From Chordibacter forsetii (GTDB lineage Bacteria > Verrucomicrobiota > Verrucomicrobiia > Opitutales > Seribacteraceae), in contig NZ_CAXLML010000162.1 in NCBI RefSeq assembly GCF_964187505.1, positions 1 to 8,865 of the forward strand: DNA of 8,865 nt, read 5' to 3'. Position 1 is the first letter of the stretch. Each line of letters opens with the position of its first letter. Below are positions 1 to 5,562 of the stretch, in pieces. Position numbers and translations under genes: made by a program. The notes beneath the pieces were generated by a model. That model did no database searches and was not told the DNA's origin. It saw nothing but the letters and a program-made list of their open reading frames with translations.

Positions 1-113
1 CCCTTCCCTGACTCATTTCTGAGTATTAGCTTAACAAACTAATTTCGTTATTAATAGTTGACTAAAAAAAGCTAACTTAAAAATTTACTAACTCTTTAAT
101 CCACCGACTTTTT
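1..113. other. AT-rich non-coding left edge with short inverted repeats
   Basis: I see no gene here. The stretch is strongly AT-rich. It holds a 5-bp hairpin, ACTCA (11-15) and TGAGT (20-24), with a TTTC loop. It also holds the left arm of a 12-bp inverted repeat (60-71) whose right arm (108-119) runs into the stop codon of the minus-strand gene that ends at 114. It is the downstream flank of that gene, so the repeats could help end its transcription. Confidence 0.5.
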
Positions 114-119
114 TTAGTC
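60..119 (-). terminator. Possible 3' hairpin / weak terminator of the DUF6172-type gene
   Basis: GACTAAAAAAAG (60-71) and its exact reverse complement CTTTTTTTAGTC (108-119) form a 12-bp inverted repeat with a 36-base spacer. A smaller alternative hairpin, CGACT (105-109) with AGTCG (116-120), shares the right arm. The right arm overlaps the TAA stop (114-116) of the minus-strand gene. Read on the minus strand, the distal arm holds a run of seven T. The long spacer and weak A/T pairs make a classical intrinsic terminator uncertain. Confidence 0.3.
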
Positions 120-431
120 GTTATTGATGGAGCCGATTTTTCCTGAATCATGCTTTTGCCTATTACCAGGAATGGCAATCACTTCGATGTAAAATGACTT
201 GAGTTCTCGTTCTTCCGCATGGTTGATGTTTTTATCAATTTCTGCCAGATGACAACTTTTCGCATATTTTTCGGTGTCCCCAAATTTGCAATCAAAGTCC
301 CAAAAGTCTGTACCCTTGGGCAGGGGTTTTCTGCGGCAACGCTTCAAATGTTTTCTGACTTCGGCTTTCACCGACTCGATCATTCGAGGATACTTAATTT
401 TCTCGTGTGCTAATTGAAATGTTTTTTTCAT
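114..431 (-). CDS. DUF6172-type small protein of unknown function
   Basis: The product is about 105 residues and begins MKKTF. It looks like the short, uncharacterised family annotated as DUF6172. The recognisable core is a basic stretch (EVRKHLKRCRRKPLPKG) followed by TDFWDFDCKFG, and near the C-terminus FYIEVIAIPGNR. From memory, family members share the opening MKKTF, the basic patch and the W-D-F-D-C block, so this copy looks complete. There is no signal peptide or membrane segment, so it is probably cytoplasmic. I chose the ATG at 431 because family members begin MKKTF and because an AGGA lies 11 bases upstream. An in-frame ATG three codons earlier (440) has that AGGA only 2 bases away, but it remains possible. 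GC is about 35-40%, below the genes further right. No function is known; the basic patch could contact nucleic acid, but that is only a guess. Confidence 0.72.
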   Translation of the reverse strand: MKKTFQLAHEKIKYPRMIESVKAEVRKHLKRCRRKPLPKGTDFWDFDCKFGDTEKYAKSCHLAEIDKNINHAEERELKSFYIEVIAIPGNRQKHDSGKIGSINND

Positions 432-440
432 ATTTTCCAT

Positions 441-776
441 TATCCTAAATTACGCCAAATACTAATTTTCCCTTCTACTCAATTCCGATAACCATAAACG
501 ATTCGATGACGAGTACGAATTTCCTACTTACTTATCATTCTTAATTGCCTTTTTAGCGATCAATTTTCAAATGCTTATTAAAGATAACCGAATGTACAGG
601 AGAGGCGACGAGGGGTTTAAGTGGAGAGGTTTGGTTGTTATAGAGACAAAAATGCTCTACTTGATTTTTCTCCAACAAACAATCCATGAACATATACAGG
701 TTATGAGAACCATTGCATCATAACTCGGATTTGACTATTTATAGATTTTGAAATTTCAATTCAACACCATGAAAAC
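441..776. other. AT-rich intergenic region between divergent genes
   Basis: This gap separates the minus-strand DUF6172-type gene from the plus-strand 2H phosphoesterase gene, so promoters for both should lie here. I could not find a -35/-10 pair I trust on either strand. It contains a 43-codon reading frame (592-723) with no clear ribosome binding site and a perfect 12-bp palindrome (748-759) just before the phosphoesterase gene. I see no RNA gene or mobile-element end. Confidence 0.5.
748..759. promoter_or_regulatory. Perfect palindrome TTGAAATTTCAA upstream of the 2H phosphoesterase gene
   Basis: TTGAAA is followed directly by its reverse complement TTTCAA, giving a 12-bp palindrome with no spacer. 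It ends 17 bases before the ATG at 777, where an operator would overlap the promoter or leader. The region is very AT-rich, so a chance palindrome is quite possible. No regulator for it is encoded next door. Confidence 0.25.
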
Positions 777-1295
777 ATGCCATATTCATTAGAAGTACAC
801 TTTGACGATATTACTAACGCAACAATTCAAGAAATGTGGAATGTACTATCTCAAAATAATATTCCTTGTAGGGCATTAGAAAAAGGCTTCTCGCCACATA
901 TCACACTTGTTTATGGTGAAATTAGCGGGATTAAAAAAGTAAATTGGGATTTTTTGGAAAAACAAAAAACTTTTAAGTTTGAATTTAGTACATTCGCTGC
1001 ATTTCCAGACAGAGGCGTTCTTTTTCTTTCGCCCGAAAAATCAAATTTATTGTCTGAACTTCATAATCTTCATGATGCACATGCGAAATTTTCATCGATG
1101 AACAAATTCTATCGGACTGATTTATGGGAACCACACTGTTCTTTAGCTAGTAGGCTTTCACCAAAACAATTAGAAAAATCTGTGAAATTGTTTGAAGATT
1201 TTAAGTTTCCACTTGAAGCAACCTGCGTTTCCTCAAATTTTGTTAAGTATCCCAAAGCTGAAGTTCTTTCCTCCTTTCAATATCTTCCTGAGTAA
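777..1295 (+). CDS. 2H phosphoesterase superfamily protein (2'-5' RNA ligase / cyclic phosphodiesterase-like)
   Basis: The 172-residue product has the two HxT/S motifs that define the 2H superfamily: H41-I-T-L within SPHITLVYG, and H120-C-S-L within EPHCSLASRL, 79 residues apart. In this fold each motif contributes one His and one Thr/Ser to the catalytic centre, which acts on 2',3'-cyclic phosphate or 2'-5' RNA ends. The length and motif spacing fit the small bacterial 2_5_RNA_ligase2 / CPDase type. There is no signal peptide, so it should be cytoplasmic. The ATG at 777 has no clear Shine-Dalgarno. An overlapping ATG at 769 gives only a seven-residue peptide. The true substrate cannot be read from the sequence: tRNA-splicing intermediates, ADP-ribose cyclic phosphate or other nucleotides are all seen in the superfamily. 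GC is about 34% by hand count, clearly lower than the genes to the right, which suggests possible horizontal acquisition. Confidence 0.85.
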   Translation: MPYSLEVHFDDITNATIQEMWNVLSQNNIPCRALEKGFSPHITLVYGEISGIKKVNWDFLEKQKTFKFEFSTFAAFPDRGVLFLSPEKSNLLSELHNLHDAHAKFSSMNKFYRTDLWEPHCSLASRLSPKQLEKSVKLFEDFKFPLEATCVSSNFVKYPKAEVLSSFQYLPE

Positions 1296-1429
1296 ATTTT
1301 AAGCGTTCGGCTTTGAGGGGAGATAGTATTTAACTTTTTATTTACCGAGTCACTACCTTTAATGCCCTTCATTGCTAATTATGTTTAGCGACTTGCGGTA
1401 AGCATAGATTAAAGCTAGTCAAGAGATCA

Positions 1430-1927
1430 ATGATTTGGAGAGTAAACTTTGTATTTTCTTTAGTAATTATTCTTTGCAGTTGTGAAGATGACTCGGTTGC
1501 AACGCTAGAAAACACTCCTACTGAATCCACATTAACAAGACGGGAAAGGATGCGGGAGTTGGAGGCCGATTTGGAGGTAGCAAAGTGGGAAAATACTCGA
1601 TTAAGTTTAAAACTTCGCAGGGTAGACGGAGCTTCTTTGGTAAGGGATAAAAAAACCAACCTTTGGCACCACGATGTTGAGCGTACTCCTTTTACTGGGA
1701 TGGCTTTAGAGAGCTTCCCTGACGATACCCCCCGTGCGGAAGCTTACTTCCTCGATGGCCAAAAAGATGGAATGGAAAGGTTATGGTATCCCAATGGTAA
1801 GCTTAAGGAGGAAGGGCAGTGGTTCAATAATCGAGCCAATGGATTGATGCGTTCATGGGACGAGGATGGTAAAATATCCAAGGCAGTGCGTTACAAGAAT
1901 GGAGAACTCATTGAAGTCCTCCGCTAG
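1430..1927 (+). CDS. Predicted lipoprotein with coiled coil and MORN/YwqK-type repeats
   Basis: The product has 165 residues. It opens with a short hydrophobic signal ending in L-C-S-C18, an acceptable lipobox, so it is probably a lipid-anchored envelope protein. Residues about 36-66 are rich in E, R and L and look like a coiled coil. Residues about 86-162 hold two to three repeats of roughly 22-23 residues with the pattern G-x-x-x-x-W-x-x-(D/N)-G-K-(L/I)-x-x-x-x-x-(Y/F)-x-(N/D)-G. Examples are KDGMERLWYPNGKLKEEG and ANGLMRSWDEDGKISKAV. This is the MORN-like repeat of the YwqK group, sometimes labelled 'toxin-antitoxin system YwqK family antitoxin'. I see no toxin gene beside it, so the antitoxin label is not supported here. 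The ATG at 1430 is preceded only by a weak purine stretch. It converges with the next minus-strand gene, leaving 23 bases between the two stops. The role is probably structural or binding, and unknown. Confidence 0.75.
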   Translation: MIWRVNFVFSLVIILCSCEDDSVATLENTPTESTLTRRERMRELEADLEVAKWENTRLSLKLRRVDGASLVRDKKTNLWHHDVERTPFTGMALESFPDDTPRAEAYFLDGQKDGMERLWYPNGKLKEEGQWFNNRANGLMRSWDEDGKISKAVRYKNGELIEVLR

Positions 1928-1950
1928 TCAGATTAGTGAGGTTGCAGGAA

Positions 1951-2907
1951 TTAACGACTGAAGTTAAGTCCCCTAGGCAAGGGAACTTCACCAATCCATT
2001 GAGGGCGTTCACAAAAGATTTCTCCCCATGGCGTGCTCAACACCTCACGAACTAAAATTTGGTAAGCCCTTTCTGGTTGGCCAAAAGAAAAGGTAAGAAG
2101 GATGTCGGTCCTTTGGTTGGGCTTGGTCGTTTCGTTAAAATCCTTAATTAGGATGGGCCCGCCAGCAGAAGATTTATCAGGGCAAAAATAAAAGAGGCGG
2201 TCTGGGAAGGGATTATCAAAGCGAAACAGCATATCAGCTTGTCCAGATCCGTTTCCCAAAATGTTTTGATTGTAAACTTTCTGTGAGTCTTCAGGGGAAT
2301 ACCCAATCATTAAAGGCTTTCCGTGGGTAGAGTGATCGAGTTGTAACCGATAACTAAGTCCACGTTCAAAAAAAAGGGTTTTAGGCTGGGTCGCATTATG
2401 ATCAATCATGGAATCTCCAGTAACTATAAAACGATTATTTTTCCAATGAACCGAAAGAGGAATTTCGATGGCAAGTAGGCGGGTAGTCTCCCATTGAACC
2501 CCATAACCTTTGGCCTCACGAAGAATCGGGTCAAAGGCTTCACGTTGGATCATTTTAGGTGAGTTTTTTGCAATGTGCCGCCATTGATCTCTCCAAGTAT
2601 GTGCGAATGCAATTTTCCAACGGTCGAGCGGGGTCTTGGCAGTGGTTGGATAATTTAAGGTATAAAATTGTCGGAGTTTTTGTCGGAGTTCAAAATTTTC
2701 GAGGTTGAATAGAAGATCACGAAACTGTTCTTCTTCGAGAGAGAAAATCGACCTTAAGTAAAAGTCGCTAAATTTGTTCTGACGAAAAGAGTCAAAGATT
2801 TTTCGGCCCAAAGCTTCCTTGGGGTGAATCTGCCCCGATAAAATAGGGAGAGCGATGCCTGATAGAGCAAGGATCAATAAAAAGAGTGATATAGACCTAA
2901 GGCGCAT
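1951..2907 (-). CDS. Exported protein of unknown function with a degenerate cupredoxin-like domain
   Basis: I do not recognise the family as a whole. The 318-residue product has a basic N-terminus (MRLRS) and a hydrophobic segment to about residue 24, either a signal peptide or a membrane anchor. Residues 30-165 are probably helical and rich in W/F/R. Residues about 177-255 resemble the cupredoxin-like module seen in many marine bacterial exported proteins: F-E-R-G-L-S-Y-R at 180-187, then S-T-H-G-K-P-L at 193-199, V-Y at 211-212, and Y-F-C at 240-242 followed by G-G-P-I-L-I. In that module the C-terminal block usually reads like YYCxxHxxMGG with metal ligands. Here C242 is kept but the following His and Met are replaced (PDKSSAGG), so copper binding is doubtful. 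A C-terminal segment of about 55 residues follows. The ATG at 2907 has AGGA only one base upstream, an unusual spacing, but no other plausible start precedes the signal. It is divergent from the LysR-type gene. Confidence 0.65.
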   Translation of the reverse strand: MRLRSISLFLLILALSGIALPILSGQIHPKEALGRKIFDSFRQNKFSDFYLRSIFSLEEEQFRDLLFNLENFELRQKLRQFYTLNYPTTAKTPLDRWKIAFAHTWRDQWRHIAKNSPKMIQREAFDPILREAKGYGVQWETTRLLAIEIPLSVHWKNNRFIVTGDSMIDHNATQPKTLFFERGLSYRLQLDHSTHGKPLMIGYSPEDSQKVYNQNILGNGSGQADMLFRFDNPFPDRLFYFCPDKSSAGGPILIKDFNETTKPNQRTDILLTFSFGQPERAYQILVREVLSTPWGEIFCERPQWIGEVPLPRGLNFSR

Positions 2908-3037
2908 TTCCTACGAAAAGTACCTAATTTATTTCAGTCTACAAGCAATTAAGGGAGCCTGAATGCTGAACAAAGCGTGAACACTATTCTAAATGAAGTG
3001 AAATTGGTTCAAAACTTGCAAGATGTTTGCAGTATAA
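2908..3037. promoter_or_regulatory. Divergent intergenic region between the exported-protein gene and the LysR-type gene
   Basis: These 130 bases lie head to head between two divergent genes, the classic place for a LysR-type regulator to bind and control both itself and its neighbour. Visible elements are the TGAACA direct repeat (2967-2972 and 2978-2983, an 11-base period, about one helical turn) and the inverted repeat at 3017-3031. I found no -35/-10 pair good enough to name. Confidence 0.4.
3017..3031. promoter_or_regulatory. Inverted repeat TGCAA-N5-TTGCA, candidate operator of the LysR-type gene
   Basis: TGCAA (3017-3021), five bases (GATGT), then TTGCA (3027-3031) form a perfect dyad ending 6 bases before the ATG at 3038. 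LysR-type regulators typically bind interrupted dyads in their own upstream region, often of T-N11-A type; here the outer spacing is T-N13-A and the inner is G-N11-C. It sits over the expected ribosome-binding position, which would suit negative autoregulation. It overlaps an 8-bp palindrome CTTGCAAG (3015-3022). Confidence 0.35.
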
Positions 3038-3991
3038 ATGAAAAGAATTCGTCCACTCGATACCCGACAACTCCAAGCCTTTGAGAATCTTTGTGAAACG
3101 GGCAGTTTTACCCGTACGGCCAAGCAGTTGTTTGTTACTCAGTCTGCAGTAAGTCATTCTTTACGCAGCTTGGAGAAAGAAGCGGGATGTAAACTTGTAA
3201 AAAAGCAGGGAAAGCAAATTCAGTTAACGGAAGCAGGTGAAAGACTGCTCGCTTTTGCTCGTCCTTGGTTAGAAGAAATGAACCGAGTACGGGATGAAAT
3301 TCGTAGCTCTGATGATCGGGGAATACCTCGAATTCGTTTGGGGGCTAGCGATCAAATTTGTCGATTTTTATTACCTACGCTTTTAAAAGAATTTTCGAGT
3401 TTAGAACCGAGGTGTAAATTTGAAATTCGAGGCTTGGATACCCTGGATTGTTTAGACCTTCTAAGTTCAGGCGAAGTAGATCTGAGTTTAACAGTGGAAC
3501 CTTTTCCCCGTTCAGATTACTTGTTTATACCCTGTTTTTCCGATGAGTTAGTAGTAGTTACCTACCCGGAGCACAGTTGGGCGAAAAAGGGAATTGTAAG
3601 TTGGAGAGATGTAGGTGGAGAAAAATTTATTTTGCCTAATCGAAGAGGTTTCACCTTTCGGGCAATTCAGGATTTTTTATCAAAAAAAGGAATTAAACTT
3701 AATTCATTCATGGAAATGAACAGTTCGGAAACTACTAAGGAGTTAATTAAGAATAAATTTGGGATCGGAATTTTGGCGGACTGGTTTGTTGCCAAAGAGA
3801 TTGAATCGGGGGAACTTGTCTCACTACCTCTTGGACCAAGGAGACTGATTAGACCGTGGGGCATTTCAACCTTGAAAAGCCACTCCCTTGGGACTGCGGA
3901 AAGAGCTTTTATAAAGTGTGTTGAACAAACGGGATGCCGTTGGATGGTTAATCGTGATCCGTCCTTCAATACAAAGCTCCCTGGGAATTAA
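3038..3991 (+). CDS. LysR-type transcriptional regulator
   Basis: The 317-residue product has the standard LysR layout. An N-terminal winged helix-turn-helix spans residues about 8-66, with the signature AFENLCETGSFTRTAKQLF, then TQSAVSHSLRSLEKEAG and a wing ending QLTEAGERLL. A linker helix follows to about residue 93, and then a periplasmic-binding-protein-like effector domain (residues 97-295) starting at RIRLGASDQICRFLLP. Length is normal (about 300) and no domain is missing. It should act in the cytoplasm as a tetramer that binds DNA and senses a small molecule. The effector cannot be named. The gene is divergent from the exported-protein gene (1951-2907) and 53 bases upstream of the discoidin-transporter-TPR genes, so either or both could be its targets. 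The ATG at 3038 has no good Shine-Dalgarno, but it places the HTH at the usual distance from the N-terminus. Confidence 0.93.
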   Translation: MKRIRPLDTRQLQAFENLCETGSFTRTAKQLFVTQSAVSHSLRSLEKEAGCKLVKKQGKQIQLTEAGERLLAFARPWLEEMNRVRDEIRSSDDRGIPRIRLGASDQICRFLLPTLLKEFSSLEPRCKFEIRGLDTLDCLDLLSSGEVDLSLTVEPFPRSDYLFIPCFSDELVVVTYPEHSWAKKGIVSWRDVGGEKFILPNRRGFTFRAIQDFLSKKGIKLNSFMEMNSSETTKELIKNKFGIGILADWFVAKEIESGELVSLPLGPRRLIRPWGISTLKSHSLGTAERAFIKCVEQTGCRWMVNRDPSFNTKLPGN

Positions 3992-4007
3992 AAATTAATC
4001 CTATAAC

Positions 4008-4021
4008 GCTTGCCTGCAAGC
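4008..4021. promoter_or_regulatory. Inverted repeat GCTTGC-CT-GCAAGC upstream of the discoidin-type gene
   Basis: Six-base arms GCTTGC (4008-4013) and GCAAGC (4016-4021) are separated by two bases. Flanking ACG/CGT can extend the pairing with one bulged C. It lies 23 bases before the ATG at 4045, between the LysR-type gene and the following genes. There is no T-run after it, so it does not look like a terminator. Its TTGC/GCAA halves match those of the dyad upstream of the LysR-type gene, so a shared operator is possible; a mRNA leader hairpin is the alternative. Confidence 0.3.
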
Positions 4022-4044
4022 CGTGGACATTAGAGAAAAGGATT

Positions 4045-4584
4045 ATGGCTACATTTTTATCTTTTTTTCATTTGTTTGCCCTTTTCCTGGTTTTTTCTCC
4101 CTGGGCGAATGGCCAAGGTTCTCCAAAGCCGGACCCATCTCGTTCTTTACGTTTATGCAAAGTGCAAAAAGTAACTTCGTCCCCTGGACCAACGATGGAT
4201 GAAATACGGTTCGGCTTGGATCGATTATTGGACGGGAAGTTGCCCAAGGATGGGTGGCGCTCAACTTGGACAGCGTGGTATCAAAAAGATCCAGCGGTAA
4301 CTTTTGATCTTGGAGAAATAAAGAGAATTGGAGCGATTCGCGTCTATTTTCAAGCTTGGGCTAGAGAGGATGAATTAAAAAGTGTTGAGATAGCTGTTGG
4401 TTTGGATGGCAAAACCTTTTTCCCCTTTAACGAGTATGGAGAGATCGTGACTTTGCAGGAGAAAGGAACCTGGGTGGAAATGGATTTGCGAGCCGTTCGG
4501 GCCCGTTACTTTAAGATATTACCCAAATTTCAGGGGTGGGGGCATCAATGGGGAGAAGTTGAATTTTGGGAAATCTCAAAGTGA
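4045..4584 (+). CDS. Secreted discoidin (F5/8 type C)-like protein
   Basis: The 179-residue product has a clear signal peptide (hydrophobic residues 4-19, likely cleavage after A21-N-G). A single galactose-binding-like beta-sandwich of discoidin type covers residues about 50-178. Diagnostic pieces are LLDGK (61-65), VTFDLGEIKRIGAIRVYF (85-102), VEIAVGLDGKTFFPF (114-128), ARYFKI (153-158) and the closing GEVEFWE (170-176). Such domains usually bind carbohydrate or surface polymers, and here the domain stands alone without an enzyme. It should be exported to the periplasm or beyond. The ATG at 4045 follows AAAGGA with only two bases between, a close spacing. It is the first of three tightly packed plus-strand genes, with 7 bases before the transporter gene. 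A substrate-binding role linked to the transporter is plausible but inferred from context only. Confidence 0.8.
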   Translation: MATFLSFFHLFALFLVFSPWANGQGSPKPDPSRSLRLCKVQKVTSSPGPTMDEIRFGLDRLLDGKLPKDGWRSTWTAWYQKDPAVTFDLGEIKRIGAIRVYFQAWAREDELKSVEIAVGLDGKTFFPFNEYGEIVTLQEKGTWVEMDLRAVRARYFKILPKFQGWGHQWGEVEFWEISK

Positions 4585-4591
4585 TTAACCT

Positions 4592-5560
4592 TTGAAGCTA
4601 GGCAGAATTTCACATTGGCTAACTGCCGGTTTCCCGGTCTGGTCGATACTTGTGGGAGTATCTGCTCTTTATGAACCAGCCCTTTTTCTCTGGTATGGTG
4701 CGGACGCCATAAGCCTGGGCCTTGGCTTCATCATGCTAGGGATGGGGATAACCTTAAAACCTCAAGATTTTTGCGATGTTTGGAAAGAACCAGGGGTAAT
4801 TGCAATGGGGGTTGGCTTACAGTTTTTGATTATGCCAGCGTGGAGTGCCTGCCTTGCCTGGGTATTGAAATTGCCTACGGAAATGGCCGTTGGGCTAATT
4901 CTTGTCTCCTGCTGCCCTGGGGGTACAGCCTCAAATGTGGTTGTTTTTTTGGCCAAAGCACGCGTTGCTTTGTCGGTAAGCCTCACCCTGTGTTCGACTT
5001 TGGCAGCTGTATTACTTACGCCTTGGCTGACTTATTTATATGCCGGTCATTATACTCCAGTGGATCCATGGTCTTTGTTGCAAAGTATACTTTTAATTGT
5101 CTTGGCTCCGTTAGCGATTGGAGTGGGATGGAATCGACTGTTCCCAAAGTCGGCGATAAAGGCAGCACAATTTTCTCCACTCATCTCTGTGCTGTTTATT
5201 TTACTCATTGTGGGCTTCGTACTCGCTGCTAAACGAGACTTGATTTTTGACCATGGATGGATCCTTCTTGCGGCTACCAGCTTGCTTCACCTCGGTGGTT
5301 TTTTTGGGGGCTATGTTGGTGCTCATTGGTTACATAGGGATAGGCTGGACAAACAAACCTTGTCGATTGAGGTGGGTATGCAGAATTCAGGTCTTGGTAC
5401 CGCCTTGGCAACTAAGCATTTTTCTTCCATGCCCATGGTACCTGCACCATGTGCCCTTAGTGCCATCCTCCATTGCCTGATTGGAAGCCTTTTAGCATCT
5501 CGCTGGTCGCGTACAAATGACATGTCCATAAAGAATCATGTTGATTCTGTAAGATCCTGA
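4592..5560 (+). CDS. Bile acid:sodium symporter (BASS/SBF) family transporter
   Basis: The 322-residue inner-membrane protein has about ten hydrophobic segments and family signatures GLGFIMLGMGITLKPQDF (43-60), SCCPGGTASNVVVFLAKA (106-123) and EVGMQNSGLGTALATKHF (260-277). From memory of the Neisseria meningitidis ASBT structure, the Na1 site uses S114, N115, S128, T132 and E260, and the Na2 site uses Q77, E260, V261, M263 and Q264. Every one of these residues occurs at the same number here, so sodium coupling should be intact. Relatives carry bile acids, pantoate, pyruvate or other organic anions, so the name does not fix the substrate. The start is TTG at 4592: an in-frame TAA (4586-4588) excludes anything earlier, and the TTG gives the usual short lead before the first membrane segment. 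The next gene begins 2 bases after the stop, suggesting co-transcription. Confidence 0.92.
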   Translation: MKLGRISHWLTAGFPVWSILVGVSALYEPALFLWYGADAISLGLGFIMLGMGITLKPQDFCDVWKEPGVIAMGVGLQFLIMPAWSACLAWVLKLPTEMAVGLILVSCCPGGTASNVVVFLAKARVALSVSLTLCSTLAAVLLTPWLTYLYAGHYTPVDPWSLLQSILLIVLAPLAIGVGWNRLFPKSAIKAAQFSPLISVLFILLIVGFVLAAKRDLIFDHGWILLAATSLLHLGGFFGGYVGAHWLHRDRLDKQTLSIEVGMQNSGLGTALATKHFSSMPMVPAPCALSAILHCLIGSLLASRWSRTNDMSIKNHVDSVRS

Positions 5561-5562
5561 GC

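Noticed and set aside
219..413. Plus-strand frame opposite the DUF6172-type gene
   Set aside because: It is antisense to a recognisable conserved protein and shows no motifs of its own.
769..792. Seven-residue leader peptide overlapping the 2H gene start
   Set aside because: Very short, no Shine-Dalgarno, and no attenuation-like codon run; most likely chance.
1301..1313. AAGC-GTTCG-GCTT mini-hairpin after the 2H gene, considered as an integron attC core or terminator
   Set aside because: The stem is only four base pairs, no matching GTTRRRY/RYYYAAC core pair flanks the gene, and no T-run follows.
1951..1967. TTAAC-N7-GTTAA inverted repeat at the end of the exported-protein gene
   Set aside because: The five-base A/T-rich arms lie inside the coding end and no T-run follows, so it is not a convincing terminator.
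3008..3038. TTCAAA and TATAAA as a promoter for the LysR-type gene
   Set aside because: The spacer is 19 bases and the -10 box would overlap the start codon, so it is implausible without leaderless transcription.
4771..5232. 153-residue frame inside the transporter gene
   Set aside because: It is in another frame over strongly conserved BASS motifs and has an unnatural Cys-rich composition.
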